Part shown: in pieces, positions 55,588 through 64,000 of the stretch
Layout: every line of letters starts with the position of its first letter
Position numbering within the stretch: the first letter of the stretch is position 1
Assembly (NCBI RefSeq): GCF_014763045.1
Contig: NZ_JACTAG010000002.1
Coordinates: forward strand, 496,001 to 560,000
DNA from: Sulfitobacter aestuariivivens
GTDB lineage: Bacteria > Pseudomonadota > Alphaproteobacteria > Rhodobacterales > Rhodobacteraceae
Reading direction: 5' to 3'
DNA length: 64,000 bases
Notes under the pieces: generated by a model
Seen by the model: the letters and a program-made list of their open reading frames with translations, nothing else
What the model was told of the DNA's origin: nothing
Database searches by the model: none
Translations under genes and position numbers: made by a program

Positions 55588-56847
55588 TCAGGCGCGGGGC
55601 CCGTCCAGCCACCAAGTCTTAACGATGCCCACGCCCTTGATCTCAACCGGCCCACGTTCGGTGAATGCGAACGCGTCCTGCAGCAGCAACCGCGTCGGTT
55701 CCGTCACCTGTATGCGCCCCGGTTCCCCGTGGCTTTCCATCCGGCTGGCGGTGTTCACTGTGTCGCCCCAGACGTCATAAAACACCTTGGAGGTCCCGAT
55801 CACACCTGCAATGGCCGGACCCGAATGGATACCGATACGCAGATCGACAGGCTCGCCCAACTCTTCCGAAAGCCGCACCACCTCGGCCTGCATCGCCAGC
55901 GCCATATCCGCGATGACCGCCGCGTGATCCTCCCGCGCGACCGGTAGACCGGCTGCAACCATATAGGCGTCGCCGATGGTCTTGATCTTCTCCAGCCCCC
56001 GCTCCGCCGTCAGCACATCGAACGCCGAAAAGATGCGGTTGAGCCAGCCGATCAGTTCTTCCGGCGGCATCCGGGCCGAGCGCGGCGTGAAATCCACGAT
56101 ATCGGCAAACAGCAGCGTCACCGCAGGCAACCCGTCCGCGATCACCTCGCCGGGCCGGTCCTTGAGGCGGGCCGCGATGTTGTCAGGCAACAGATTCTGC
56201 AACAGCGCCTCAGAGCGCGCATGCTCAGCAGCAAGGGCCGCCTCGGCTTCGGTTACTTTCCGCGACATCGAATAGAGGATCACGAATATTTGCAGAGACA
56301 TAACCGTGAGCGTGCTGAAAAACACGATCCTGTTGAAGGTCTCGCCAACGTCCAACAGGCCAGACGGGTTCGGAAACAGCAGGTACGAGGCCGCAATCGC
56401 AGAAAAGACAAGGCTGACCAAAAGGACCATCTGCCCGCGCGTGAGCGAGGCCTGTTGCAGCGCAAGGGAAAGAAGCCCATGCAGCATGAAAAGGTACAGG
56501 CCAGAGGATGCCCCTGTCAGATAGGTGGCTGTCACGAAACAGGTTATGAAGACCGACCCGATCAGGAACAGCGCCGAAAATGGCTGCATGCGCGCGATGA
56601 TACGGGGAGCCAGCACGTTTAACATGACCGGCGCAACAACGAACCCAAGCAATGTGGCCCCAGCCAGAAAATAGGCGATTACATAGGGTATGGTAGCGAT
56701 GCCGCCCATCAGAGTGGCCAGGTTGAAAGCATAGCGCCCTGACCGTTCGTGTTCCGGCAAGGCGTCAAGACCGTACTCCGCTTCCGCGAAAAACCACTTC
56801 TTAATTGTTTCTAACAAATCCGGCCCACCCAATGCGCTCCACTGCAA
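55588..56847 (-). CDS. Membrane-bound class III adenylate/guanylate cyclase (copy 1)
   Basis: A 419-residue protein: six hydrophobic helices (about 45-190), a helical linker (AEAALAAEHARSEALLQNLL), then a class III cyclase domain. FADIVDF (247-253) and GDAY (292-295) hold the metal Asp residues, EKIKTIGD (286-293) the adenine-specifying Lys, and FYDVWGDTVNTASRME the second substrate Asp, Asn and Arg. The residue pattern fits adenylate cyclase. The start is TTG at 56847 or a nearby TTG; no ATG lies in the right place. Confidence 0.88.
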   Translation of the reverse strand: MQWSALGGPDLLETIKKWFFAEAEYGLDALPEHERSGRYAFNLATLMGGIATIPYVIAYFLAGATLLGFVVAPVMLNVLAPRIIARMQPFSALFLIGSVFITCFVTATYLTGASSGLYLFMLHGLLSLALQQASLTRGQMVLLVSLVFSAIAASYLLFPNPSGLLDVGETFNRIVFFSTLTVMSLQIFVILYSMSRKVTEAEAALAAEHARSEALLQNLLPDNIAARLKDRPGEVIADGLPAVTLLFADIVDFTPRSARMPPEELIGWLNRIFSAFDVLTAERGLEKIKTIGDAYMVAAGLPVAREDHAAVIADMALAMQAEVVRLSEELGEPVDLRIGIHSGPAIAGVIGTSKVFYDVWGDTVNTASRMESHGEPGRIQVTEPTRLLLQDAFAFTERGPVEIKGVGIVKTWWLDGPRA

Positions 56848-56936
56848 CGACTTGCGGGCAAACTGTCAAATGAAAAGGGCCGCCCCCCCCGTGGGAACGC
56901 CTCTTTCATCCCCCAGCCGTCCAAATACTTTCTTGG

Positions 56937-58067
56937 TCAGCGCCCCGCTTCGAGCCACCATGTCTCGATCTGACCAATACCTTTGATCTCAATCGGCCCC
57001 CGCCGCTCGAACTGGTAGTGGCCCTCCAACAACGCACGGGTGGAGGCCGTCACCTGAATTCGCCCCGGCTCCCCATGGCTTTCCATGCGGCTGGCGGTGT
57101 TCACCGTGTCGCCCCAGACGTCGTAGAACACCTTGGAGGTGCCGATCACCCCGGCAACGGCGGGGCCGGAATGGATGCCGATGCGCAGGGCGATACGCTC
57201 GCCCAACTCTTCCGATAACTGCGCGACCTCCGCCTGCATGGCCAGCGCCATGTCCGCAATGATGTGGGCATGATCCTCTCGCGCAACGGGCAGCCCAGCG
57301 GCGACCATGTAGGCATCACCGATGGTCTTGATCTTTTCCAGCCCCCGCTCGGCTGTCAAAAGGTCGAACGTTGAGAAAATGCGGTTGAGCCAGTTCACCA
57401 GTTCAGCGGGCGACATTCGCGCCGATCGCGGCGTAAAGTCAGCGATATCCGCAAACAGCAACGTCACGGCGGGCAACCCATCTGCGATGACTTCACCAGG
57501 GCGATCTTTGAGACGCACCGCAATTTCCTCAGGCAACAGATTGAGCAACAGCGCCTCAGAGCGCGCATGTTCCGCCGTCAAAGCATCCTGTGCTGCGCGT
57601 ACCTGATAGGACAGCGAGAGCAACGCGCCCACCAGCATTAGACCCAGCGCAAATATATTCAGTGCGGCCAGATTCTCAGTAAAACGCGGCGTGATCGCAT
57701 CTCCGAGGGCTGGTACGGCAAAACGATAGTGGCATGCTACTACAACCATTGTAGAAACCAGCGACGCGAGAGCAGCTTCGGTAGGCGCGCGCGTTCCGCG
57801 CAGTATGACTATGTTCAAAACGACCAGCACGATGAACAGATGCAGCAGGGTGTCACGCCCGGCAAAATAGGTCAGCAAACTAAAAACCACTAAAAGGGTG
57901 CCAACCGTGAAAATCAGGGTCAGACGTTCTCTGTAGATCGCCAAAACCGGCGAGAGTGGGACAACAATTGCAGCAGGAATACAAGCAACGGCCATGGGGT
58001 AGAGACCCATCCAACCGTACATGACCATGTAGAGTACGGATGAGATGCTTCCGACCAGACACAGCAT
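56937..58067 (-). CDS. Membrane-bound class III adenylate/guanylate cyclase (copy 2), start uncertain
   Basis: At least 376 residues with the same layout as copy 1: hydrophobic helices, a helical linker and a cyclase domain with FADIADF, EKIKTIGDAY and FYDVWGDTVNTASRME. The cyclase domains are near-identical, while the membrane halves share little. From ATG 58067 the frame stays open to 58184 without ATG, GTG or TTG, and residues decoded there (DLPKADRSSRYAYN) align with copy 1 (DALPEHERSGRYAFN), so the true start is probably upstream at a rare codon such as ATT 58151, or the start was lost. Confidence 0.85.
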   Translation of the reverse strand: MLCLVGSISSVLYMVMYGWMGLYPMAVACIPAAIVVPLSPVLAIYRERLTLIFTVGTLLVVFSLLTYFAGRDTLLHLFIVLVVLNIVILRGTRAPTEAALASLVSTMVVVACHYRFAVPALGDAITPRFTENLAALNIFALGLMLVGALLSLSYQVRAAQDALTAEHARSEALLLNLLPEEIAVRLKDRPGEVIADGLPAVTLLFADIADFTPRSARMSPAELVNWLNRIFSTFDLLTAERGLEKIKTIGDAYMVAAGLPVAREDHAHIIADMALAMQAEVAQLSEELGERIALRIGIHSGPAVAGVIGTSKVFYDVWGDTVNTASRMESHGEPGRIQVTASTRALLEGHYQFERRGPIEIKGIGQIETWWLEAGR

Positions 58068-58217
58068 ATTGTAGGCATAGCGCGATGATCTGTCGGCCTT
58101 CGGCAGGTCCCCGATGCCAATCCTGGCGTATCTGTCAATCCATCCGAAAATCGTGCTTCCCTCGCGCGACGGCGTGGCTGGACGCTAATGAATTTGACAA
58201 CCCCAAGCAATAAAACA

Positions 58218-58247
58218 AAAAAGCCGCCCCCGAAGGTGCGGCTTTTT
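58218..58247. terminator. Intrinsic terminator of rplT (bidirectional)
   Basis: AAAAAGCCGC (58218-58227) pairs with GCGGCTTTTT (58238-58247) around a ten-base loop. Read leftwards from rplT the stem ends in a run of T; it can also serve the other strand. Confidence 0.9.
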
Positions 58248-58274
58248 CAAGTCTGGTTTTGAGTCTTGAATCGC

Positions 58275-58640
58275 TTACTTCGCCAGCGCGCCCTGTGCGG
58301 TTTCCACGATGGCACCAAAGGCCTCGGGTTCGTTCACAGCCAGATCGGCCAGCACCTTGCGGTCCACTTCGATACCGGCCAGGTTCAGACCGTTGATGAA
58401 GCGGCTGTAGGTCAGCGCCTCGTCATGGCTGCGCACGGCTGCGTTGATCCGCTGGATCCACAGCGCACGGAAATTCCGCTTGCGGTTCTTGCGGTCACGG
58501 GTGGCGTATTGGTTGGCCTTGTCGACCGCCTGCGTGGCGACCTTAAAGACGTTCTTGCGACGACCGTAATAGCCTTTTGCGGCCTTGACGATCTTGCGGT
58601 GGCGGGCGTGGGCAATTGTGCCCCCTTTGGTACGGCTCAT
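58275..58640 (-). CDS. rplT: 50S ribosomal protein L20
   Basis: A 121-residue basic protein, [19 protein letters not shown] start, [19 protein letters not shown] and the conserved C-terminal half. It initiates 50S assembly on 23S rRNA and in relatives represses its own operon. It follows rpmI by 15 bases. infC is not adjacent. Confidence 0.97.
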   Translation of the reverse strand: MSRTKGGTIAHARHRKIVKAAKGYYGRRKNVFKVATQAVDKANQYATRDRKNRKRNFRALWIQRINAAVRSHDEALTYSRFINGLNLAGIEVDRKVLADLAVNEPEAFGAIVETAQGALAK

Positions 58641-58655
58641 GTCAAAATCTCCTTA

Positions 58656-58856
58656 TCAGCGGTCGTAGGGCATAAAGCCCTTGATGATCTTTGCATCGGG
58701 CTCTGACAGGGTTGTCGTGCCACGTGCGTTACGGATGAACTTGTTTGTCCGCTTGATCATGCCATGCTGTTTGCCAGCCTGGCTGCCGATGACCTTGCCG
58801 GTCGCCGAGATCTTGAAGCGCTTCTTGGCGCTCGATTTCGTCTTCATCTTGGGCAT
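58656..58856 (-). CDS. rpmI: 50S ribosomal protein L35
   Basis: A 66-residue protein, [20 protein letters not shown], the usual L35 length. Two ATGs two codons apart exist; 58856 is chosen because CAGGAG lies six bases upstream of it but directly abuts the ATG at 58862. About 220 bases upstream are free of genes and hold the operon promoter; I saw no clear L20-binding structure there. Confidence 0.96.
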   Translation of the reverse strand: MPKMKTKSSAKKRFKISATGKVIGSQAGKQHGMIKRTNKFIRNARGTTTLSEPDAKIIKGFMPYDR

Positions 58857-59083
58857 TTTCATCTCCTGTCGTCTGAGGTTGCCACGCGACTCGGCATGCC
58901 ACTTGTGGCCGGCCGCGCAGGTCAGATGGGGCGTATAGGAGGGTTGCAGGGGTTTGGCAAGGGGTCTGCGTGAACCGTTCCGCAGGTCGGACCGTTACAG
59001 CAGCAGAAGTTTCACGATTGCCCACCAGACCTTTGCGACAACGCGTTACATCACTCTCGACAAGGCAGGTCTGACCACCTGCC

Positions 59084-59308
59084 CTACGGTATGACGTGTG
59101 ACACAACCCTAAGAAAAGTGTCCGGTATCTCCTGCAAAGAATAGCCACCCGGTTTTCTGCTCATTGCAAATAGGATCAACCCACCACCGATCAGGATCGT
59201 CACGGCCGACGCCCTTGGCGCGCGGCGGTCCGAAAATGCCGATAAGATGGAAGGAATTGAAAACGCGGTAATGATCAAACCAATTACCAGTGCCAGATCG
59301 GGATCCAC
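59084..59308 (-). CDS. Small hypothetical membrane protein
   Basis: A 74-residue protein with two hydrophobic segments (about 4-24 and 36-49) split by a basic loop SDRRAPRASA, and a polar C-terminus. It lies 36 bases downstream of pyk on the same strand, with AGGAGG-like sequence upstream of the ATG. No family recognised. Confidence 0.65.
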   Translation of the reverse strand: MDPDLALVIGLIITAFSIPSILSAFSDRRAPRASAVTILIGGGLILFAMSRKPGGYSLQEIPDTFLRVVSHVIP

Positions 59309-59344
59309 ACTAAACCTCCTAAAAACTTAAACTCTGCGCCTATG

Positions 59345-60790
59345 TTACTCCGGATCGGATGAATAAATCAAACGTTCGTCGCACGGGGCCACACGCAAGA
59401 TATTCGTGCTGCCCGGCGTGTTGAACGGCACACCGGCGGTGACGACGATATGGTCATCCTGATCGGCAAACCCTTCTTCGCGCGCAGCCTTCGCTGCGGA
59501 AATGACCGCCATCTTGAAGCGGTCAAGCCGGCCGGTCATTACGCAGTTACATCCCCAGCTCAGCGCCAGCCTGCGTGCGGTCTCGATCAATGGGGTCAGG
59601 GCAATGATCGGCACACGCGGGCGTTCCCGCGCTGTCAGCAGCGCCGTGGTGCCGCTTTGAGTGAAACAGCAAATCGCCTTGATGTCCGTCGTCTCGGCGA
59701 TCTCGCGCGCGGCAGCGACGATGCCGTCCGCTACGGTCATCCGGTCCGCCACGCGCGAGGATTCGATGATCTGGGTGTACGTCGGGTCCTGTTCGACCTC
59801 GGTGGCGACGTTGTCCATCGTGGTCACAGCCTCGACCGGATACTGGCCCGCTGCGGATTCAGCACTCAGCATCACGGCGTCAGCCCCCTCATAGATCGCC
59901 GTCGCCACGTCGCTGACTTCGGCGCGCGTCGGCATGGGGCTCTCAATCATACTTTCCATCATCTGGGTCGCAACAATCACTGGCTTGCCAGCGGCGCGGC
60001 ACCGCCGCACGAGCCGTTTCTGGATCGGCGGTACGTTCTGGATGGGCAGTTCAACACCCAGGTCCCCACGCGCGACCATGATGCCGTCGCTCGCCGCCAG
60101 AATGTCCTCGAACCGATCGACCGCATTGGGCTTTTCAATCTTTGACAAAACGGCGGCGCGCCCTTTGACCAGCGCGCGCGCCTCTTCCACGTCAGCAGCC
60201 CGCTGTACAAAACTGAGCGCCAGCCAGTCCACCCCAAGCTCAGCCACGAATTCCAGATCGGCGCGATCTTTCTTCGACAGCGCGGCAAGCGGCAATTCGA
60301 CATCCGGCACGTTCACGCCCTTACGGTTGGAAATCGTGCCCCCTGTGATCACCGTGCAGTTTGCGAAATCCGCTCCACACTCATCTACCCGCAGCCTGAT
60401 TTTGCCATCGTTGACCAAGAGAGTCGCCTCCGGCTTCAATGCTTCGAAGATCTCGGGATGCGGCAGGCAGACACGGGTCGCGTCCCCTTCCGCGTCATCC
60501 AGATCCAGCCGAAAGGCGGCCCCCTCATCCAGATGCTCACTGTCGCCTGCAAAAACGCCCACGCGCAGCTTGGGCCCTTGCAGGTCCGCCAGAATACCGA
60601 TGGTGCTGCCGGTGGTTTCCTCGACCTTGCGGATATGTGCATGCTTGGCCCGGATTTCATCGTGACTGCCATGGCTCATGTTCAGCCGAAAAACGTCCGC
60701 GCCGGCCTTGTGCAGCGTCTCGATCATCTCATAGGTGTCCGAAGCAGGGCCGAGGGTGGCAACGATCTTTACATTGCGCAGGCGTCTCAT
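59345..60790 (-). CDS. pyk: Pyruvate kinase
   Basis: A 481-residue enzyme of normal length. MRRLRNVKIVATLGPAS is the conserved start, RLNMSHGSHD the substrate loop, LSKIEKPNAVDRF the catalytic Lys region and MVARGDLGVE the metal site. The final glycolytic step, PEP to pyruvate. It is divergent from the N-formylglutamate hydrolase gene. Confidence 0.97.
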   Translation of the reverse strand: MRRLRNVKIVATLGPASDTYEMIETLHKAGADVFRLNMSHGSHDEIRAKHAHIRKVEETTGSTIGILADLQGPKLRVGVFAGDSEHLDEGAAFRLDLDDAEGDATRVCLPHPEIFEALKPEATLLVNDGKIRLRVDECGADFANCTVITGGTISNRKGVNVPDVELPLAALSKKDRADLEFVAELGVDWLALSFVQRAADVEEARALVKGRAAVLSKIEKPNAVDRFEDILAASDGIMVARGDLGVELPIQNVPPIQKRLVRRCRAAGKPVIVATQMMESMIESPMPTRAEVSDVATAIYEGADAVMLSAESAAGQYPVEAVTTMDNVATEVEQDPTYTQIIESSRVADRMTVADGIVAAAREIAETTDIKAICCFTQSGTTALLTARERPRVPIIALTPLIETARRLALSWGCNCVMTGRLDRFKMAVISAAKAAREEGFADQDDHIVVTAGVPFNTPGSTNILRVAPCDERLIYSSDPE

Positions 60791-60899
60791 ATGGTGCGTC
60801 CTTGTCCGTCAGCCGGGCGATTCTGGCCAACTGTTAGCGATAACATCAAGGTCGGGAGGTAAAGCCCCCAGCCAGCTAAGTCAAAGGTTTCACACAAAT

Positions 60900-61637
60900 A
60901 TGACATTCGTGCCATATCATATCGACGGGGCCGACCGCCCCGGTCGTTGGCTCGTGACCTGCGATCATGCGGCCAACACAGTGCCCCCTGATGTGAACGG
61001 CGGCACGCTGGGTCTGGACACGGCAGATATGGCGCGCCACATCGCATATGACATTGGCGCTGCCGGCGTGGCACGCGCGCTCGCGGCGCATCTGGACAGT
61101 CCGGTGATACTGTCAAATTTCTCGCGCCTCGTGATCGACCCCAATCGCGGCGAAGACGACCCGACACTTCTGATGCGGCTTTATGACGGTACGATCATCC
61201 CCGCAAACGCTTGCGCTGATACGGCAGAACGCGAACGCCGCCTCGATCTGTGTTACCGCCCCTACCACGCCGCCCTCGCGCCGCTTGCCGCGCGCGACGG
61301 TGCGGTGATCCTGTCAATCCACAGCTTTACACCACAACTCGTCGGCCGCCCTGCACGTCCGTGGCAGATCGGCGTGCTCTATGCAGGCGACGCACGGCTT
61401 GCGCGGCCACTGATCACGCGATTGCAGACCGAACCCGATCTGACCGTTGGCGACAACGAGCCCTACTCAGGCCACTTGCCCGGCGACGCAGTCGACCGCC
61501 ACGCGCTCCAGAAGGGTCGTCCGAATGTGCTGATTGAATTGCGCAACGATCTGATCGCGGATGCGTCAGGACAGCACGCATGGGCGGCCCGGCTGGCCCC
61601 GATCCTTGAAACCGTACTGTCCGAGGCACAGCTATAG
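60900..61637 (+). CDS. N-formylglutamate amidohydrolase family protein
   Basis: A 245-residue protein with LVTCDHAANTVPPDV near residue 18, HIAYDIGA, SNFSRLVIDPNRGEDDP and VILSIHSFTP, all family marks with zinc-binding His and Glu positions. The typical reaction frees glutamate in histidine degradation, but no hut genes are nearby, so the substrate may differ. The ATG at 60900 fits the conserved start; a frame open to 60735 is upstream sequence. Confidence 0.88.
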   Translation: MTFVPYHIDGADRPGRWLVTCDHAANTVPPDVNGGTLGLDTADMARHIAYDIGAAGVARALAAHLDSPVILSNFSRLVIDPNRGEDDPTLLMRLYDGTIIPANACADTAERERRLDLCYRPYHAALAPLAARDGAVILSIHSFTPQLVGRPARPWQIGVLYAGDARLARPLITRLQTEPDLTVGDNEPYSGHLPGDAVDRHALQKGRPNVLIELRNDLIADASGQHAWAARLAPILETVLSEAQL

Positions 61638-61654
61638 CTGCAAAGGAGACCCCG

Positions 61655-61966
61655 ATGCCCACACAGACAGAGATTGAACTGCAAGCCGCCGCCTTTCGCC
61701 GCCTGCAAAAACACCTGATGCAGGACCGCACGGATGTGCAGAACATCGACCTGATGAACCTCGCCGGGTTCTGCCGCAACTGCCTCAGCCGCTGGTACGC
61801 CGAAGCCGCCGCAGACAAAGGCATCGAGATCGGCAAGGAAGAAGCCCGCGAGCTGTTCTACGGCATGACCATGGCGGAATGGAAAGAAAACCATCAGACC
61901 GACTCTGGCGATGCGCAAAAAGAAGCGTTCAAAACCGCTTTTGAGCAGAACGTCGGCAAGGATTAG
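61655..61966 (+). CDS. DUF1244 domain protein
   Basis: A 103-residue protein with the DUF1244 core DVQNIDLMNLAGFCRNCLSRWY and KEEARELFYGMTMAEWK. AAAGGAG lies upstream of the ATG, 17 bases after the previous stop, so the two genes are probably cotranscribed. Function unknown; conserved in proteobacteria. Confidence 0.9.
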   Translation: MPTQTEIELQAAAFRRLQKHLMQDRTDVQNIDLMNLAGFCRNCLSRWYAEAAADKGIEIGKEEARELFYGMTMAEWKENHQTDSGDAQKEAFKTAFEQNVGKD

Positions 61967-62002
61967 GGCCGCCACGCGGCAGGCGGGCGTCAGTAAGAGG
62001 CC

Positions 62003-63448
62003 CTAGGCCGTGGCAAGCTTTTGCATGTTGGCGAAGGCTGGAAACGACACTTCCTTGATACGGTCATAGATTTTCTTGATCGTCGGGTCCGTCCGATCCA
62101 CCTCCCGACTTGCGCGACCAAAGCCATCAAGACGGCAATGGGTGATCCAGTTCTTGATGTCCGGATGCTGGGACCAGGCGAACTGGTTTGTTGCATTGAC
62201 AAGTTGCGAAACGACCCAGGTCTGAACCGTGTCTGTCATCGGCACCGGCGCAGCAAGCGCGTTTTTCTCTTTGATGGTGTCAAAACTTGTCTCGATCTTC
62301 GCAATCAACGCCGCGCTGAACGTGGGCTGATAGAGGCGGATCATTTGCAGCACAATCTGATCCTCCTGAAAAACGGGCCAGGTATCCGTATGGCCAAGGG
62401 CCCGCGCGGTACAGTCAATGTACAGCGTCTTGGGTCGCGCAGGGCACGTTCCGCCAACAAGGTTCATTGCTCCAGGCTCTATGCTTTCAACATGGCCCAA
62501 TCGCACAATGTCTCGGACTTCGCGAAGACGGCCAAGTTCGGCCATCGAGACTGTCGGCCCATGCATGATGACGGGCCGGACGGATGGATCAAGGCGCATC
62601 CACAGGTTTGCGGCTTCCATCCTGTCAGCCAGATCATCAACGGATGTCGCATCCATGACAGCCTCCATCTGGCGCATCGTGCCGCCAAAGCTTTCGTGGT
62701 AGAACGCACCGCTTGGCTGAGAGAATACACGGTTGATCATCCACGGATCACGCGGCACCACCCAGCGGATCTGGCTCGCATCCGCACCACTTTCCAGCAA
62801 CCATAGAACGCTGTCCATCGCGGTCTTGCCTGCGCCCAGAACAGTAAACTGATCGTGCAGACGCGCCATGTGCGGCAGAGCGTTTGGAGGGATGCAAACC
62901 ACGTCATCAGCCACGCGGAACCGTCGTTCGTGTGTCAGAGGAATGCCGTTCTCAAGCAACCCGGCATTAACGAGGCGATGGCGCACATCAATCTGGGTGG
63001 CTTTCCCCGAAAGCAGATGCCTGACCTCGCCATCGCCCAGATGCTCTGACATGGGCAAAAAGCGCACGCGACCAGATTGCAGCAATCGGTCTTGCATCAC
63101 AGCATGAAAATAGGCGGCCACTTCCAGGCCCGACGCAAGCTCTTCGAAACCCTTGTTCAGACCGGATGTATCGATCGCGCCACGGCCCAGATCGCGGGAC
63201 GCGACCCCATAATAGGAAGAGGGCTGATGAAGCCTGACAAAAGGATAGGCATCATTCCAATGACCGCCTGCCTTGTCCCGCCGATCTACCAGCGTGATAT
63301 GCGCGTCCGTTTCATCAAGCAGCGTGTCTGCAAATGACAGACCCGACGCGCCCGCGCCTATGATCAAGTAGTCGGTTTCAAACCTGTCCAAGCCCAGCCC
63401 CCCCCAAATGCCCTTTGGAAATGCTATAGACCTGCGCGATGCAGGCAT
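62003..63448 (-). CDS. FAD/NAD(P)-binding oxidoreductase (flavin monooxygenase-like)
   Basis: Up to 481 residues. FAD motif IIGAGASGLSFADTL near residue 29, GGHWNDAYPFVRLHQPS after it, and a second nucleotide motif VLGAGKTAMDSVLWL near 205; the layout resembles flavoprotein monooxygenases. ATG 63448 gives 481 residues; a TTG at 63391 would begin LDRFETDYLIIGAG, closer to the usual distance from the FAD motif. A run of eight G lies between the two candidate starts. Substrate unknown. Confidence 0.8.
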   Translation of the reverse strand: MPASRRSIAFPKGIWGGLGLDRFETDYLIIGAGASGLSFADTLLDETDAHITLVDRRDKAGGHWNDAYPFVRLHQPSSYYGVASRDLGRGAIDTSGLNKGFEELASGLEVAAYFHAVMQDRLLQSGRVRFLPMSEHLGDGEVRHLLSGKATQIDVRHRLVNAGLLENGIPLTHERRFRVADDVVCIPPNALPHMARLHDQFTVLGAGKTAMDSVLWLLESGADASQIRWVVPRDPWMINRVFSQPSGAFYHESFGGTMRQMEAVMDATSVDDLADRMEAANLWMRLDPSVRPVIMHGPTVSMAELGRLREVRDIVRLGHVESIEPGAMNLVGGTCPARPKTLYIDCTARALGHTDTWPVFQEDQIVLQMIRLYQPTFSAALIAKIETSFDTIKEKNALAAPVPMTDTVQTWVVSQLVNATNQFAWSQHPDIKNWITHCRLDGFGRASREVDRTDPTIKKIYDRIKEVSFPAFANMQKLATA

Positions 63449-63670
63449 AGTTCAAACTTGCGGAAAGGCCCTCGCGGTTGATTCTGTCGGTCAGGCGAAG
63501 GCTTTGACCAATCGCCTCGCGTTTCAAGCAGCGGAAACAGCGCCCGGCGCCTCTCATCGATTGTCCATCCTGACAACACAAAAAGTCCATCAACGCGCTA
63601 TAGATTCGGCACCTCAGCCAACTTGTGCTACCTTTGAGCTCCTGTCTCACAAATTGAAACGGATCAGAAC

Positions 63671-64000
63671 ATGGCAAAGGGTGGCAAGAAGGGTAACGGA
63701 AATTCCGGCGACGGAGGCTCGTCCGATGGAGGCAGCATCAAGGGCAACCGCAAGGATAATTTGCTTGCGGGATCCGACATCGATGACACCATTCTCGGCA
63801 GACAGGGCAATGACACCCTGATCGGAAATGGCGGAAACGACTTCTTGTTTGCGGAAGAGGGTGACGACCTGCTGGACGGCGGCAGCGGCAACGACCGCCT
63901 CTTCGGCGGCGGTGGAAACGATACCCTGAACGGCGGCGATGATCACGACGAGCTTTTTGGTGGCCACGAAAATGACGTTCTAAATGGCGGCGACGGAGAC
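63671..64000 (+). CDS. RTX calcium-binding protein, 3' end outside the window
   Basis: The first 110 residues: a basic, Gly/Ser-rich N-terminus ([20 protein letters not shown]) followed at once by GGxGNDxL nonapeptides from about residue 35. No signal peptide, as expected for type I secretion. It continues past the last base. It lacks the Glu-Ala blocks of the protein at the left edge. Confidence 0.9.
   Translation, partial: MAKGGKKGNGNSGDGGSSDGGSIKGNRKDNLLAGSDIDDTILGRQGNDTLIGNGGNDFLFAEEGDDLLDGGSGNDRLFGGGGNDTLNGGDDHDELFGGHENDVLNGGDGD

Noticed and set aside
58863..59083. L20-type autoregulatory leader before rpmI
   Set aside because: The 220-base leader is free of genes, but I could not find a pairing pattern matching known L20 leaders.
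63408..63821. Open frame overlapping the start of the right-hand RTX gene
   Set aside because: It overlaps the RTX coding start in another frame and the FAD oxidoreductase 5' end, with no motif or start signal.

Overview
The window is one stretch of a GC-rich chromosome with closely packed genes on both strands and no prophage, insertion sequence, CRISPR array or tRNA gene that I can see. The gene set points to an alphaproteobacterium of the Rhodobacterales, most likely the marine Roseobacter group. The indicators are a DUF1013/TrcR cell-cycle regulator, COQ9, a small bacterial SRP RNA, a CycM-type membrane cytochrome c next to prephenate dehydratase, BioMNY, DUF1244, YtoQ and two RTX proteins. 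The genus cannot be named from this sequence alone.

Layout, left to right. 0-3.5 kb: the C-terminal 1,173 residues of a large secreted RTX protein whose N-terminal part has about nine blocks of alternating Glu-Ala. 3.5-9.3 kb: a yejABEF peptide ABC importer. 9.4-12.4 kb: cytochrome c, pheA, a TauE-like permease and a GST. 12.5-17.5 kb: a six-gene leftward cluster of a four-subunit succinate dehydrogenase/fumarate reductase-like complex followed by a two-subunit class I fumarase, with a possible structured leader between the two halves. 17.7-22.1 kb: nitroreductase, SRPBCC protein, NudC and a CpdB-like nucleotidase. 22.1-26.8 kb: SRP RNA, a zinc peptidase, a DUF202 protein, then dnaX-(small membrane protein)-ybaB-recR.

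26.9-36.4 kb: an EEP-family hydrolase, TrcR, RNase T2, a quinone oxidoreductase, an unusual acyl-adenylating enzyme and thiolase pair, bioMNY, COQ9 and rpsU. 36.5-47.1 kb: PhyH dioxygenase, a second (Tat-exported) CpdB, a divergent Lrp/alanine dehydrogenase pair, MscL, a GST, a GMC oxidoreductase, YtoQ, and a divergent methyltransferase/LysR pair. 47.1-64 kb: pheT and pheS separated by two genes, a DUF2235 hydrolase, an unrecognised helical protein, two tandem class III cyclases, rplT-rpmI, pyk, N-formylglutamate amidohydrolase, DUF1244, an FAD oxidoreductase and the start of a second RTX gene.

Much of this is housekeeping: translation (pheST, rpsU, rplT, rpmI, SRP RNA), replication and repair (dnaX, ybaB, recR) and central carbon metabolism (pyk, fumarase). 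The less ordinary parts are the Glu-Ala repeat RTX protein, the SDH-like complex whose flavoprotein has Cys where the FAD-linking His is expected, the thiolase lacking its second catalytic Cys, and the tandem cyclases with conserved catalytic domains but divergent membrane halves. Several small DNA structures also stand out: nested inverted repeats ahead of the fumarase, a dispersed 22-base intergenic motif, and stop codons lying inside perfect hairpins. All functional calls come from reading the sequence; no database search was possible.
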